A DNA stretch of 64,000 bases from Bacteroidales bacterium. Lineage in GTDB: Bacteria; Bacteroidota; Bacteroidia; Bacteroidales; Bacteroidaceae. The position numbers and the translations under genes were made by a program. The stretch covers positions 1-64,000 of the forward strand of contig JAUNKN010000001.1 in NCBI GenBank assembly GCA_030532685.1, given 5' to 3'. Under the pieces are notes generated by a model, which was not told the DNA's origin, did not search any database, and saw only the letters and a program-made list of their open reading frames with translations. Numbering within the stretch: the stretch's first letter is position 1; each line of letters starts with the position of its first letter. This document shows, in pieces, positions 26,575 through 36,100 of this stretch.

Positions 26575-27141
26575 CTAACGGTGGATGAGTTGAAGGAATT
26601 CTTCCCGAGTTTTAGCCTGTTCAAAAGCACCACAGAAAGAGGAAGTGGTGGTGAGAGAATGCTGTTTTTCTACACCTCTCATTTGCATGCACATGTGCTC
26701 CGCTTCAACAACGACCATCACCCCCAAGGGATCGAGTGCTTCATGTATGGCTTCCATGACCTGTAAGGTGAGGCGTTCTTGTACTTGTAGACGATGTGAA
26801 AAAATGTCTACAACACGAGGTATTTTAGATAGGCCGCAGATGTAACCATTGGGGATGTATGCTACGTGAGCTTTACCATAAAAAGGAAGCATATGATGCT
26901 CGCACAAACTATAAAATTGGATATCTCGTACGATGACCATTTGTCGATAGTCCTCGGTAAATTTGGCACTATTGAGCACGGCTATTGGATCCATGTTGTA
27001 GCCCTGAGTCAGTGTGAGCATTGCTTTGGCCACACGTTCGGGAGTATTGAGGAGTCCCTCGCGCTGCGAGTCTTCTCCCAGTAGGGAGAGTACAGAGGTG
27101 TAGTGATGTTGTAGCTGTTGGATGCGTTCTTGCTGCGTCAT
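26575..27141 (-). CDS. folE: GTP cyclohydrolase I
   Basis: FolE converts GTP to 7,8-dihydroneopterin triphosphate, the first step of folate (and queuosine) synthesis. The 188-residue protein has the zinc and catalytic motifs [20 protein letters not shown] and [17 protein letters not shown], plus [20 protein letters not shown]. An in-frame GTG at 27159 would overlap the upstream gene; the ATG at 27141 lies 7 bp after that gene's stop and is preferred. It is the last gene of a minus-strand run beginning at proS. Confidence 0.95.
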   Translation of the reverse strand: MTQQERIQQLQHHYTSVLSLLGEDSQREGLLNTPERVAKAMLTLTQGYNMDPIAVLNSAKFTEDYRQMVIVRDIQFYSLCEHHMLPFYGKAHVAYIPNGYICGLSKIPRVVDIFSHRLQVQERLTLQVMEAIHEALDPLGVMVVVEAEHMCMQMRGVEKQHSLTTTSSFCGAFEQAKTREEFLQLIHR

Positions 27142-27148
27142 AGTCAAA

Positions 27149-27613
27149 TCAGTAGGCACGTAACACAGGACAAGCTACAATACTGGCTTCGGGCGAGATG
27201 TGGAGCTTGCGTATTTTCTTGAGATAGGGACGCGCTTCTTCGCGCGAAATAAAATCGCCTGCTCGGCAAATCCAACGAGGCGATTGAAAATGAACATAGA
27301 CCGAAAGTTCGGGAAAAAACTTCTGTATTTGTACTTTCAAGTCTAAGGCTTTCTGCTTAGAGATGCGGGTATTACTACCCGTATATACTTGGATTCGAAA
27401 CCCTGGAACACGTTTACGTACGCGGGCTCCTTGTCGATAACTTTCGGTCGTTTTGACTGTGGGGAGTACGCGTAATGTCGGACTTTCTATGGGTTCTGTC
27501 TTCCCCGGAGGAGTCGAAGGAAGTTGAGGCAGAGTGTCCTTAATGTCCTGTGCTGCTCCTATTGTGGGGAGAAGCAGCAAGAATAACGCAGGGAGCAAAA
27601 AGAAATGGCGCAT
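27149..27613 (-). CDS. Exported SPOR-domain protein
   Basis: A 154-residue protein with a signal peptide ([20 protein letters not shown]), a proline-rich linker of about 45 residues and a C-terminal SPOR-like domain from about residue 68 ([20 protein letters not shown] to [20 protein letters not shown]). SPOR domains bind denuded glycan strands of septal peptidoglycan, so a division or cell-wall role is likely. The frame is open upstream, but the ATG at 27613 begins the signal sequence. It lies between tpiA and folE, an arrangement familiar in Bacteroidales. Confidence 0.85.
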   Translation of the reverse strand: MRHFFLLPALFLLLLPTIGAAQDIKDTLPQLPSTPPGKTEPIESPTLRVLPTVKTTESYRQGARVRKRVPGFRIQVYTGSNTRISKQKALDLKVQIQKFFPELSVYVHFQSPRWICRAGDFISREEARPYLKKIRKLHISPEASIVACPVLRAY

Positions 27614-27682
27614 AGTAAGAATATAGGAACGAGGCCACATGAGGTATGCAGCCTCGTTCTTGCTATGTTGAGGTTGTAAGGC

Positions 27683-28441
27683 TTACTTCCAAGCGTCGAT
27701 GATGAGCTTGAAGTCTTCGGCCTTGAGCGAAGCACCGCCAATGAGGCCACCATCGATGTCGGCCTTGGCGAAAAGTTCGGGAGCGTTCTTACCATTGCAA
27801 GAACCACCATAGAGAATAGAGGTGTTCTCAGCAGCTTCTTGACCAAACTTTTCAGCTACGCAAGAACGAATGAAAGCGTGGATTTCTTGTGCCTGATCAG
27901 AGGTGGCTGTCTTACCTGTGCCGATGGCCCAAATGGGTTCGTAGGCAATCACGATATTAGCCCATTGTTCTGCAGTGAGGTGGAACACGCTGCCTTCGAG
28001 TTCTGCCTTGCACACGGCTTCCTGTTCGCCAGCTTCGCGCTGCGCCAAGCTTTCGCCAATGCAGAAAATCACCTTCAAGCCATTAGCCAAAGCCAAATCT
28101 ACTTTTTCTTTGAGGATTTCAGGAGTTTCGTTGTAGTATTCGCGACGTTCGCTGTGGCCAAGAATTACATATTCTGCACCTGTGCTCTTCACCATTTCGG
28201 CCGAAACCTCACCGGTATAGGCACCGCTAGCGTGGTTGGCGCAGTTTTCAGCTGCCAAACCAAGGACATTGTGATCGATAATATCGCTCACTTTGGCCAA
28301 GTGGATAAAAGGAGTACCGATAACCACATCGCAGTTGGGCTTTTCAGCTGTGAGGATGTTGTTCAGTTCAGTAGCGAGGGCAATGCCTTCTTGCAGGTTC
28401 TTGTTCATTTTCCAGTTGCCTGCAACGATGTGCTTTCTCAT
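27683..28441 (-). CDS. tpiA: Triosephosphate isomerase
   Basis: TpiA interconverts dihydroxyacetone phosphate and glyceraldehyde 3-phosphate in glycolysis. The 252-residue protein has the substrate-binding Lys11 in AGNWKMNKN, the catalytic His in [11 protein letters not shown], the catalytic Glu in [14 protein letters not shown] and the phosphate-binding YGGSCNGKN and GGLIGGASL loops. The start codon overlaps the stop of the DoxX-like gene by four bases, so translation is probably coupled. Confidence 0.97.
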   Translation of the reverse strand: MRKHIVAGNWKMNKNLQEGIALATELNNILTAEKPNCDVVIGTPFIHLAKVSDIIDHNVLGLAAENCANHASGAYTGEVSAEMVKSTGAEYVILGHSERREYYNETPEILKEKVDLALANGLKVIFCIGESLAQREAGEQEAVCKAELEGSVFHLTAEQWANIVIAYEPIWAIGTGKTATSDQAQEIHAFIRSCVAEKFGQEAAENTSILYGGSCNGKNAPELFAKADIDGGLIGGASLKAEDFKLIIDAWK

Positions 28442-29718
28442 GAGAGTGTTGTTTTTTGAGATTTATAGTGTGATATGATTTTCCAATATCTGCGTCCTAT
28501 CCATAAACTGTCGAGTAGGAGTAACAAGAGGAAAGGCCCGATAAACCAGAGAGCAAGTTGAACAAACGCTTTTCTGTTTTGGTTGCGCTGTCCTTCAGCT
28601 GTTTGTGCTGGAAGGAGTGATAACTCTTCCTCATCTGGCATGTTGTGGTTGCTCCATTTTGCAACAATCCGTCCATTTTTCATCAGTAATAAGCCTGGAT
28701 TGGAACGAACCATAGCTTTTAACATTTCGCTCGATGCAATGAGGAAAGGGTAAGCGGCTCCCGTACGATCAATCCATTGAGAGATCTCGGCTTCACCGCC
28801 TGTCGTCGCAAAATAAAAGTTTTGTTGGCGATCGATACAATAGTCGTGAAGATCGTTGAGAGCATCGGAACAACCAACATCGGCCGTGCTTAGATGGGGC
28901 GAAGTTGCAATGAAAACCATTCCGGTATCAGAGAGTAGTTGTTCGGAGAGGTCCTCGCCGTGGCGGTCAGTTAGAGAAAATTCTTTGATGCGTGGAGCCT
29001 GTTCTATGATTGTTTCGGCACTAACGTAATTCCATGTACTATCGGGGAGGTTCTCTTCAGAGAAAGTGGCGCGCTGACCATTACGCTCATAAATAAAAGT
29101 AGTACGATATTTTCCCAACATCGCTTCTCGTATATCAGTTCCTACCCCAAATCCTGTGAAGTCTATAAGGGGAAGAAAGTGTAGCGAGTAGAGGGTCACA
29201 CCGAGGAGATAAACCATCGCATAGAGCGATAGTAACCACTGATTGTGCTGAGAAATAATACGTAATTGTCGTTGGCGCTGAAAAATGAGCCACACGCAAA
29301 GAGCGAGCAGTACAATGTTCTTCAGCAAAGTTTGACCGTGCGTCAAGATGAGTGCATCGCCAAAACAACCACAATCGGCTACAGGGTTATAAACGTAAAT
29401 ATATGCCGTAATCGTGGTCATCAAGAGCATGAATACGAAAGAGCCATAAGCGGCCAATCGTTGACGCATCCCTAAAATGAGATATACGCCCAGCGTAAAC
29501 TCGACGAGGATAAGAAGAACGACAGCAATATCGAGTACGACGTCTCCCGAAGTAACGGGCAATCCCCAAGAGGCACAATAAGCTTCGAGCTTATGTTCCA
29601 TTCCCATTGGATCTAAGGCTTTGACAAACCCTGAGAAAAGAAAAGTCGCAGCCAAAATCCATTGTGCTAAAGTCGTTACGGCACGCAACAGTAATCGTGT
29701 AAGTTTCGCTTTACTCAT
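28438..29718 (-). CDS. DoxX/MauE-like membrane protein with thioredoxin-like C-terminal domain (BT_3928 family)
   Basis: A 426-residue protein. The N-terminal half has four to five transmembrane helices of DoxX/MauE type, including [20 protein letters not shown] and the conserved [20 protein letters not shown] loop with two cysteines. The second half is a soluble region resembling a thioredoxin-fold domain ([36 protein letters not shown]) but lacking a CxxC pair, followed by a last helix ([19 protein letters not shown]). DoxX-like proteins act in quinone or disulphide redox in the membrane; the exact role here is unknown. It is always beside DUF1599 and tpiA in Bacteroidales genomes that I recall, pointing to a conserved operon. 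Confidence 0.82.
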   Translation of the reverse strand: MSKAKLTRLLLRAVTTLAQWILAATFLFSGFVKALDPMGMEHKLEAYCASWGLPVTSGDVVLDIAVVLLILVEFTLGVYLILGMRQRLAAYGSFVFMLLMTTITAYIYVYNPVADCGCFGDALILTHGQTLLKNIVLLALCVWLIFQRQRQLRIISQHNQWLLSLYAMVYLLGVTLYSLHFLPLIDFTGFGVGTDIREAMLGKYRTTFIYERNGQRATFSEENLPDSTWNYVSAETIIEQAPRIKEFSLTDRHGEDLSEQLLSDTGMVFIATSPHLSTADVGCSDALNDLHDYCIDRQQNFYFATTGGEAEISQWIDRTGAAYPFLIASSEMLKAMVRSNPGLLLMKNGRIVAKWSNHNMPDEEELSLLPAQTAEGQRNQNRKAFVQLALWFIGPFLLLLLLDSLWIGRRYWKIISHYKSQKTTLS

Positions 29719-30277
29719 TCGATGTATCTGCTTGTTCTATAACGAGTTTTATAAGTGCAAATACGGCATAATTGAGCATGTCAATATAGTTTGCCGCAAT
29801 GCCTTCGCTCACGAGAGTTTCTCCTTCGTTGTCCTCGATTTGCTTGGTACGAAAGATTTTCATCAAAATCAAGTCGGCGAAACTCGACACACGCATGAGT
29901 CTCCATGCTTCCCCGTAGTCGTGGTTTTTCCGTACCATCAGTGCGAGAGCTTCGTTGCAATGACGATCGTAGTCGTCCAGAATACTTGCATCGCTCAACA
30001 GGTTTTCATCGCTTCCGTCGGTTGCCCCACGTTCGAGCTGAATGAGCCCCATAATGGCATAATTGACGATGGCGATGAACTCTGGAACTATGCCTTCGCC
30101 TACGAGCGATACCCCTTTGATTTGAAGAGAGCGAATACGGGCAGCTTTAATATAAAGTTGATCCGTAAGACTCTCTCCGCGGAGTATGCGCCAAGCTGTG
30201 CCGTAATCGTGCATTTTGGCCACAAAAAGGTCTCGACACAGTGCAAGAGCGGCAACAAATTGTTCTTGCGTATTCAT
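29711..30277 (-). CDS. DUF1599 protein with two tandem domain copies
   Basis: A 188-residue cytoplasmic protein built of two similar halves. Half one (about residues 13-82) has KMHDYGTAWRILR and EGIVPEFIAIVNYAIMGLIQ; half two (about 107-180) has KNHDYGEAWRLMR and EGIAANYIDMLNYAVFALIK. The acidic, helical, HDYG-containing motif recalls all-alpha nucleotide pyrophosphatases of the MazG type, and the Pfam family has been described as a nucleotide-modification-associated domain. Activity is not established. It lies 6 bp after proS and overlaps the DoxX-like gene by 8 bp. Confidence 0.85.
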   Translation of the reverse strand: MNTQEQFVAALALCRDLFVAKMHDYGTAWRILRGESLTDQLYIKAARIRSLQIKGVSLVGEGIVPEFIAIVNYAIMGLIQLERGATDGSDENLLSDASILDDYDRHCNEALALMVRKNHDYGEAWRLMRVSSFADLILMKIFRTKQIEDNEGETLVSEGIAANYIDMLNYAVFALIKLVIEQADTSNE

Positions 30278-30283
30278 GATCGT

Positions 30284-31765
30284 TTAATAACTGCGAGCGA
30301 TAATCACACGAGCCACAGCGGGCTTGCCGCTTACCATATCTGTGCCCAAGTTTTCTTGCGACACCTCAAAGGGGATGCAACGTATTGTAGCTTGTGTTTC
30401 AGCTTTGATTTGGGCTTCTGTTTCGGCAGTGCCGTCCCAGTCGCAAATGAAGAAGCCTCCCTCTTTAACACGTTCCTTAAACTCAGTATAGTCAGTGCAG
30501 GTATAGGTGCATGCTTCTCTATGTTTCAATGCTTTATCAAGAATGCCACGTTGGATGTCTTCGAGCAGAGCAGGGATGCGCTCTTCAATGCCCGCAAATT
30601 CAACAGTTTCTTTTTCCAATGTATCACGGCGCATGAGTTCGCAAGTGCCATTTTCCAAATCACGTCCACCCATTACGATGCGCAAGGGTACCCCCTTCAG
30701 TTCATAGTCGGCAAACTTAAAGCCAGGACGCTTGTTGTCGGCATTGTCATATTTCACACGAATGCCCTTCACGGTCAACTTGTTGGCCAACTCTCCCAAC
30801 ACTTCATCGAATTTTTGCTCTTCGCCGCTCTTCATAATGGGCACAATGACCACTTGAATAGGAGCAACCTCGGGAGGGAGAACGAGCCCATTGTCGTCCG
30901 AGTGAGTCATGATGAGCGCACCCATAAGGCGGGTAGATACTCCCCAAGAAGAGGCCCAAGCGTACTCTTCTTTGTTTTCCTTGTTGACAAACTTTACATC
31001 GAAAGCCTTACCAAAATTCTGTCCCAAGAAGTGAGAAGTCCCGCTTTGCAGGGCTTTTCCATCTTGCATCATGGCCTCTATCGTATAGGTATCCAAGGCA
31101 CCAGCAAAGCGCTCGGTTGGACTCTTTACACCACGCACCATAGGGATGGCCAAAATATCGCGCGCAAAGTCATGATAGACATCGAGCATTTGCTTAGTGC
31201 GAGCCTCGGCCTCTTCTCGTGTGGCATGAGCCGTATGCCCTTCTTGCCAGAGAAACTCTGACGTACGCAAGAACAGACGAGTACGCATTTCCCAGCGCAT
31301 CACGTTGCACCACTGATTGCACAAGATGGGAAGATCGCGCCAAGACTGTATCCATCCACGGAAGGTGTTCCAAATGGTGGTTTCGGAAGTGGGACGAATG
31401 ATGAGCTCTTCCTCCAGTTTAGCTGCGGGATCCACAACTACACCGCCAGCTTCCGTATCGGCCTTCAAGCGATAGTGTGTGACAACCGCACATTCTTTGG
31501 CAAAGCCCTCGACGTGGTCGGCCTCTTTGGAGAGGTAACTCTTGGGGATGAGCAGAGGAAAATAAGCGTTTTGCACACCTGTTGCCTTGAAACGAGCATC
31601 GAGCGTTTGCTGGATGCGCTCCCAAATGGCATAACCATAGGGCTTTATCACCATACAGCCACGCACATCGGCCTGCTCGGCCAAATCGGCTTTCACCACG
31701 AGTTCGTTGTACCAGCGTGAATAGTCTACGCTACGCTTGGTCAGATCTTTGAGTTCTTTTGCCAT
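30284..31765 (-). CDS. proS: Prolyl-tRNA synthetase, archaeal/eukaryotic-type (ProS type 3)
   Basis: ProS charges tRNA-Pro with proline. At 493 residues and with the N-terminus [20 protein letters not shown] it is the type without the bacterial editing insertion. Class II motif 2 is visible in [23 protein letters not shown] and [31 protein letters not shown]; the anticodon-binding domain ([15 protein letters not shown]) and a zinc-binding-like C-terminal domain ([15 protein letters not shown]) follow. The ATG at 31765 is preferred over the upstream in-frame start. It heads the run through DUF1599, DoxX-like, tpiA, SPOR and folE. Confidence 0.95.
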   Translation of the reverse strand: MAKELKDLTKRSVDYSRWYNELVVKADLAEQADVRGCMVIKPYGYAIWERIQQTLDARFKATGVQNAYFPLLIPKSYLSKEADHVEGFAKECAVVTHYRLKADTEAGGVVVDPAAKLEEELIIRPTSETTIWNTFRGWIQSWRDLPILCNQWCNVMRWEMRTRLFLRTSEFLWQEGHTAHATREEAEARTKQMLDVYHDFARDILAIPMVRGVKSPTERFAGALDTYTIEAMMQDGKALQSGTSHFLGQNFGKAFDVKFVNKENKEEYAWASSWGVSTRLMGALIMTHSDDNGLVLPPEVAPIQVVIVPIMKSGEEQKFDEVLGELANKLTVKGIRVKYDNADNKRPGFKFADYELKGVPLRIVMGGRDLENGTCELMRRDTLEKETVEFAGIEERIPALLEDIQRGILDKALKHREACTYTCTDYTEFKERVKEGGFFICDWDGTAETEAQIKAETQATIRCIPFEVSQENLGTDMVSGKPAVARVIIARSY

Positions 31766-31841
31766 TATCTTGTTTCTATTTTTTGCAATTTTGGTGTTTT
31801 CTATCATTAGATGCGAACGAAATCAGCCCATATATCGGGAG

Positions 31842-31849
31842 CAAAATTA
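31842..31849 (-). promoter_or_regulatory. Probable -7 element for the proS operon
   Basis: On the minus strand this reads TAATTTTG, a match to TAnnTTTG, about 77 bp before the proS ATG. No good -33 TTG is seen at the expected spacing. Confidence 0.4.
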
Positions 31850-31926
31850 CGAAATCTTATTGGATTACACCTTGCCTACCTTTTCAAAAATGGGAGCCGT
31901 GCTCAAAACTACGTCAAATGCGAGTA

Positions 31927-32030
31927 ATGTCCGAAATAGAGTGCAAGATTCTCCTCCATTCCTCTCTTCGGGTTGAGCCCCATATACTTGAAGGGAGGGA
32001 TAGAGGCGAATCTTGCACTCTTTCGGATAT
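31927..32030 (+). repeat. Long imperfect inverted repeat (about 41-bp arms) upstream of proS
   Basis: The left arm (31927-31969) and right arm (31990-32030) pair over their whole length, including uninterrupted GAGTGCAAGATTC with GAATCTTGCACTC, leaving a 20-nt loop. On the plus-strand RNA three of the five mismatched columns become G-U pairs; on the minus-strand RNA they are A-C clashes. There is no T run. It could be a structured small RNA, a palindromic repeat element or a 3' structure of the gene ending at 32085. The rest of the 319-bp gap shows only the proS -7 element. Confidence 0.7.
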
Positions 32031-32084
32031 AAACAATTCGATAAGGTAGAGAGAATTGTCCTATAATTAGAGAAGAAAACTTTC

Positions 32085-32498
32085 TCAGAAAGGCCACCAA
32101 CCTTTCTTCTTCTCGACTTTTATGACTCCTTCTTTAACGAGATATTCCTCGAGAGTAAGTTTTTTCTGTATTAGAGTATAGATCGTTCCCCAATCTGGCA
32201 GTCCTCCTACATTACGATCATCAATGAAGAGGTCGGCTTTCAATTTGCGAGAAAAGGCATGTCCTGTTCCATCCTCCTCTTCAAAATCACGATTTACAGC
32301 GTAAAAATCCACCCCTCGCTCTTTACAATAATTTACTGCTTCTTCAAGCAATTTTCCTTCGCGTACGCTCCAAAGCAAGAGGCGATGGCCATCCGCGATG
32401 AGTTGTTTTAGGGTAGCGATGGCAAAAGGAATTTCTTTTCCAATCGCAGGGTAGCGGTGCTCTACGATAGTTCCGTCGAAATCTACAGCAATAACCAT
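32085..32498 (-). CDS. BT0820-like HAD-superfamily phosphatase
   Basis: A 137-residue HAD-fold protein with the nucleophile motif VDFDGTIVE (Asp6 and Asp8), motif II (LLLWSVREG, Ser), and motif III/IV FIDDRNVGGLPDWGTIY (acidic pair). The small size and absence of a cap resemble the B. thetaiotaomicron protein BT0820, whose physiological substrate I do not know. It is the last gene of the minus-strand run that includes nadE, 24 bp after its neighbour. Confidence 0.8.
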   Translation of the reverse strand: MVIAVDFDGTIVEHRYPAIGKEIPFAIATLKQLIADGHRLLLWSVREGKLLEEAVNYCKERGVDFYAVNRDFEEEDGTGHAFSRKLKADLFIDDRNVGGLPDWGTIYTLIQKKLTLEEYLVKEGVIKVEKKKGWWPF

Positions 32499-32522
32499 AG
32501 TTTTGTGGAGTTTTGAAAATTC

Positions 32523-33062
32523 TTAGATAACTCTCCCTCCCGATTGTATCATGTCCTTAGTGGAACGTTTAGGGCGTGGGAGTACCTGGAGGGGGGATGA
32601 GGAGAGGGTTGCACTTACAGGGATTGTCTTGACCAGCTTTTGTCGTTCGCCGAAGAAGAAAGAAAATGGTTCTCTTTGTACCTCGTACATACCCAATTCT
32701 ACCTCATATCGATGTTTGGGAAAAATGATTTTTCCAATCTTATCACTTCCCACGACATATTGTTGTAGGATAAGCTGATAGTACATTCCTTTAGATGTTC
32801 GTACTCGTTCTTGCTGAGTTGTATTTTCCGAGATTAAACGAGCCCTGCCACCTTTTACAATCAGAGGGCTACATTTACTCTTGATCCTGTGGAAAGGTTG
32901 ATTGGCATATAGTACAATGCTCACCAAACAACTATCTCCCGAATAAAGTTGTTCTTTATGTGGAACGAGTTCGGCATAAAAGTCTACATCAGCCTTTTGC
33001 TCCGCAAAGAGGCTGAGCGGGAAAAATACCATTGTGATAAATATCCAAATAATCTTGCCCAT
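32523..33062 (-). CDS. Exported protein with a BatD-like beta-sandwich
   Basis: A 179-residue protein with a signal peptide (MGKIIWIFITMVFFPLSLFA) followed by one domain whose opening (VDFYAELVPHKEQLYSGDSC) and closing pattern (VGSDKIGKIIFPKHRYEVEL) resemble a single BatD-type immunoglobulin-like repeat; compare VGRFVIPEVEFVY in BatD at 18696. It lacks the membrane anchor of true BatD. The function is unknown; a periplasmic binding or scaffold role is possible. It lies 15 bp after nadE in the operon. Confidence 0.65.
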   Translation of the reverse strand: MGKIIWIFITMVFFPLSLFAEQKADVDFYAELVPHKEQLYSGDSCLVSIVLYANQPFHRIKSKCSPLIVKGGRARLISENTTQQERVRTSKGMYYQLILQQYVVGSDKIGKIIFPKHRYEVELGMYEVQREPFSFFFGERQKLVKTIPVSATLSSSPLQVLPRPKRSTKDMIQSGGRVI

Positions 33063-33077
33063 ATCTGAGTGCTATCA

Positions 33078-35042
33078 TTAAGAAGGAGCATTTAATTGCT
33101 GGCATTCTGCAATCCATTCACTGGCACAAGCATCCGAAGGCATACGCCAATCTCCTCGAGGTGAGAGAGAACATCTACCAACTTTAGGACCATCGGGCAT
33201 ACAGCTACGCTTAAATTGTTGAGAGAAGAATCGGCGATAGAATTTCTCAAGCCAATATCCGATGGTTCTTTCGTCGTAAAAAGGTCGTCCTTCCTGTCCG
33301 TCAAAAGAGCTACATGCCTGCGCATAAATCTTGCTTGGACGTGACTGATAGCGTAAGAAATGGTACAAGAAGAAGTCGTGCAGCTCGTAGGGGCCTACTA
33401 ACTCCTCGGTGATTTGAGCAATATTGCCTTCAGCATCCATCGGAAGCAGTTCGGGACTAATCGGAGTTTCAAGAATATCAAGGAGTGTGTTGCGGCTCTC
33501 TGCATCGGTAGAGTTTTGTGCTACCCAATATACCAAGTGACGCACCAATGTTTTTGGGATGGCACTATTCACGCCATACATTGACATGTGGTCTCCATTG
33601 TAAGTCGCCCATCCTAGTGCCAATTCAGAGAGATCTCCCGTTCCAACAACAAATCCGTCCATTTGATTGGCAACGTCCATCAATATCTGTGTTCGTTCGC
33701 GAGCCTGCGAGTTCTCGTAGGTCGTATCGTGCACGTTGGCATCGTGTTGGATGTCTTTGAAATGCTGTAAAACAGCATCCTTAATACTGATTTCGCGACT
33801 CGTGATTCCCAGACTCTTCATCAGGTTCACGGCATTGGTATAGGTGCGGTTTGTCGTACCGAAGCCTGGCATCGTTACCCCTACGATACCTCGTCGACTC
33901 AAGCCTAATTTATCAAAGGCTTGGACGCAAACGAGTAGTGCGAGGGTCGAATCGAGTCCTCCACTTATCCCTAAAACCACAGTTTTCGCTTTGGTATGGG
34001 CCACACGAGTCATTAAGCCTAAGCTTTGAATGTCTAAAATCTCTTGACATCGAGCGTCGAACTCTTCTGTGCTGGGAACAAAAGGCAGAGGATTGACAGG
34101 GCGTAAGAGTTGTTCACGGCGAAGTCCGTATTCGTGCTGTTCTATTTGCACTTCTATATAGCGTTCACCTTTTTGCTTGTATTGTAAACTCTGTGCGAAA
34201 GTTGTATTTTGTCGACGTTCTGCACGGAGATGTTCTATATCAATATCTTTGACAAGAATTTGCGCTTCTTGTTCGAAGCGTGCAGCCTCGCCTATTATGG
34301 TCCCATTTTCGGCAATCAAAGCTTTTCCGCCAAATACAAGGTCTTGTGTACTTTCTCCGAAGCCTGCACTTGTATAGGCATAAGCACACATACAACGAGC
34401 GCTTTGACCTGCTACTAATTGGCGTACATAATCATGCTTCCCTACAATGTCGTTGGAGGCACTCAAATTAAAGACCACATGCGCGCCCTCCAATGCTAAA
34501 AAGCTACTAGGGGGGATCGGTGCCCATAAATCCTCACAGATTTCAACTCCGAATTTTGCTTGATTGATGCAGAAAAGGAGTTGAGCACTGAACGGTACGT
34601 GGCTACCACAAAAATGAACAAATTCTTCTGGTTCAAGTTGGCTGGCACTGGTGAACCAACGCTGCTCGTAGAATTCCTGGTGGTTGGGTAAGAATGTTTT
34701 AGGTACAAGTCCTTGAAGTTTTCCTCCCTGTACAATGGCTGCACAGTTGAAAAGAGCCCCTCGGTGCTCGTAGGGCAATCCTACGATAGTCGTGAGCTGC
34801 AAATTGCGACTAAGCTCTAAGAGTTTGACGAGTGCTTGTTCGGCTTCGTCAAGCAATAGCTGTTGGCCAAAGAGGTCTTGACAACTATAGCCCGTAAGGC
34901 TCAATTCTGGAAAACAGACAACATCTACCCCCAAGCCTTGTGCTTTGACCATAAGGCTCTCTATTTGCTGGGTGTTGTGTGTCACATCGCCTACTTTCAC
35001 CCGAGGTACGGCTGTCGCAATTCTCAAATATCCTGCGCTCAT
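33078..35042 (-). CDS. nadE: Glutamine-dependent NAD+ synthetase
   Basis: A 654-residue enzyme that amidates nicotinic acid adenine dinucleotide to NAD using ammonia released from glutamine. The N-terminal nitrilase-like glutaminase domain carries the Glu-Lys-Cys triad in CFPELSLTGYS, VPKTFLPNHQEFYEQRWF and FGVEICEDLWAP. The C-terminal synthetase domain has the ATP loop LGISGGLDSTLALLV and FVVGTGDLSELALGWATYNG. The length is that of the fused bacterial type. Its start overlaps the upstream gene's stop by four bases. Confidence 0.96.
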   Translation of the reverse strand: MSAGYLRIATAVPRVKVGDVTHNTQQIESLMVKAQGLGVDVVCFPELSLTGYSCQDLFGQQLLLDEAEQALVKLLELSRNLQLTTIVGLPYEHRGALFNCAAIVQGGKLQGLVPKTFLPNHQEFYEQRWFTSASQLEPEEFVHFCGSHVPFSAQLLFCINQAKFGVEICEDLWAPIPPSSFLALEGAHVVFNLSASNDIVGKHDYVRQLVAGQSARCMCAYAYTSAGFGESTQDLVFGGKALIAENGTIIGEAARFEQEAQILVKDIDIEHLRAERRQNTTFAQSLQYKQKGERYIEVQIEQHEYGLRREQLLRPVNPLPFVPSTEEFDARCQEILDIQSLGLMTRVAHTKAKTVVLGISGGLDSTLALLVCVQAFDKLGLSRRGIVGVTMPGFGTTNRTYTNAVNLMKSLGITSREISIKDAVLQHFKDIQHDANVHDTTYENSQARERTQILMDVANQMDGFVVGTGDLSELALGWATYNGDHMSMYGVNSAIPKTLVRHLVYWVAQNSTDAESRNTLLDILETPISPELLPMDAEGNIAQITEELVGPYELHDFFLYHFLRYQSRPSKIYAQACSSFDGQEGRPFYDERTIGYWLEKFYRRFFSQQFKRSCMPDGPKVGRCSLSPRGDWRMPSDACASEWIAECQQLNAPS

Positions 35043-35500
35043 TTCTTCTCAACTTTTGTCATAATCATCGTATCCACAATCTTTACAAGTCGCCGTCCTA
35101 CAGCTTTACGCACGAGGTTTTCACCAACGGCGCGATAGCGATACTTGTTTTCTCCCAAGGGAGAGAGCTCTATCGTTTGGGAATCCGACCCAATATCGTT
35201 GCTAAATCGCAACAATAATTTCTCTCCCTTCAGCTCATATTTGATGAGCATCCACACACCATAAATTCCGCCCTGCATGTAGCCCTGCATCGGCCCTAAA
35301 AACTCCATAGTAGGCACTTCTATGCTCTCTTTGTCTAAATCGAGAAAAATATGCAAACCTACTTCTGAATTAAAATACTCTCCATTAAAGGAAGAAGCGA
35401 CGGCGGGTGCCGAACTTACTTCCTCTAAGCGGTTGAAATTTGCACTCAGGGGAAGCCCTAAGAACAAGAAACAGAGCATACAAACTAAAGCTTGTTTCAT
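35039..35500 (-). CDS. Exported protein of unknown function
   Basis: A 153-residue protein with a signal peptide (MKQALVCMLCFLFLGLPLSA). The mature part is beta-rich (GIYGVWMLIKYELKGEKLLL, LSPLGENKYRYRAVGENLVR) and suggests a small lipocalin-like or DUF-type periplasmic domain, but I do not recognise the family. It lies 16 bp after the FHA gene and overlaps nadE, so it is cotranscribed. Confidence 0.7.
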   Translation of the reverse strand: MKQALVCMLCFLFLGLPLSANFNRLEEVSSAPAVASSFNGEYFNSEVGLHIFLDLDKESIEVPTMEFLGPMQGYMQGGIYGVWMLIKYELKGEKLLLRFSNDIGSDSQTIELSPLGENKYRYRAVGENLVRKAVGRRLVKIVDTMIMTKVEKK

Positions 35501-35516
35501 AGCGTTGTGTGTCTTT

Positions 35517-36068
35517 TTATTCTTCTTCCTCCGAGGGTAGCCCTTCGCGTAAAATCATGGTTGTAGCCCCTATGGTAATGATACTCCCGTCGTTGATGTT
35601 TACGCGCTCTTTTACTCCCAAGAGTTCATTCATCAAAAAAGTTCCCGTACCAGAAGGTCCATCACGAAGCACGTATTTCAATTCGCCCATTTTCGAGCGC
35701 TTAATATCGATGATACAATGATTGTTGTCGACGCTTGGATCTACTGTTTTTATGGGAGCGTTGGCCTTGCTCCCCTTGACATATCGCCCTATGCGGTTTT
35801 CACCCATATAGAGTGGAATCTCTTGGCGAAAGTGGAAAGCATTTTCAATAACAACGAGATACGCAACTGGAGGTGTCTGTTCCTCCTCGTTGTCTTCAAA
35901 GTCGTTGTTTGAAGAAGTGTCTGCTACGGGAGTTGTTTTGATACCTACTCGTATTTTGAATTGTTTACGACACTCTCGACACTCGAATATCAATGTACGG
36001 CCAGGTGTGTAAAGAGAGTTGTCGAAGAGTATCGGCTCGTCGCACTTTGGGCAACGTATTTTTTTCAT
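35517..36068 (-). CDS. Zinc-ribbon and FHA-domain protein
   Basis: A 183-residue cytoplasmic protein. Residues 1-42 form a zinc ribbon with two cysteine pairs (CPKC and CREC). After an acidic linker (EDNEEEQT) comes an FHA domain at about residues 85-170 with the phosphothreonine-binding elements NRIGRYVKG, DPSVDNNHCIIDI and SGTGTFLMNELLG. FHA domains bind phosphothreonine peptides, so the protein may read out a Ser/Thr kinase, none of which is encoded in this window. The ATG at 36068 begins MKKIRCPKCDEPILFD; the upstream extension overlaps the previous gene. Confidence 0.85.
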   Translation of the reverse strand: MKKIRCPKCDEPILFDNSLYTPGRTLIFECRECRKQFKIRVGIKTTPVADTSSNNDFEDNEEEQTPPVAYLVVIENAFHFRQEIPLYMGENRIGRYVKGSKANAPIKTVDPSVDNNHCIIDIKRSKMGELKYVLRDGPSGTGTFLMNELLGVKERVNINDGSIITIGATTMILREGLPSEEEE

Positions 36069-36100
36069 GGTTATCTTTTGCTTTGGGGATATATCCTGAA

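Noticed and set aside
29621..31261. 546-codon plus-strand frame
   Set aside because: It runs antisense through DUF1599 and proS, both strongly supported on the minus strand; it has no recognisable domains.
31927..32030. T-box riboswitch for proS
   Set aside because: T-boxes are essentially absent from Bacteroidetes, no T-box bulge sequence is seen, and the structure favours the opposite strand from proS.
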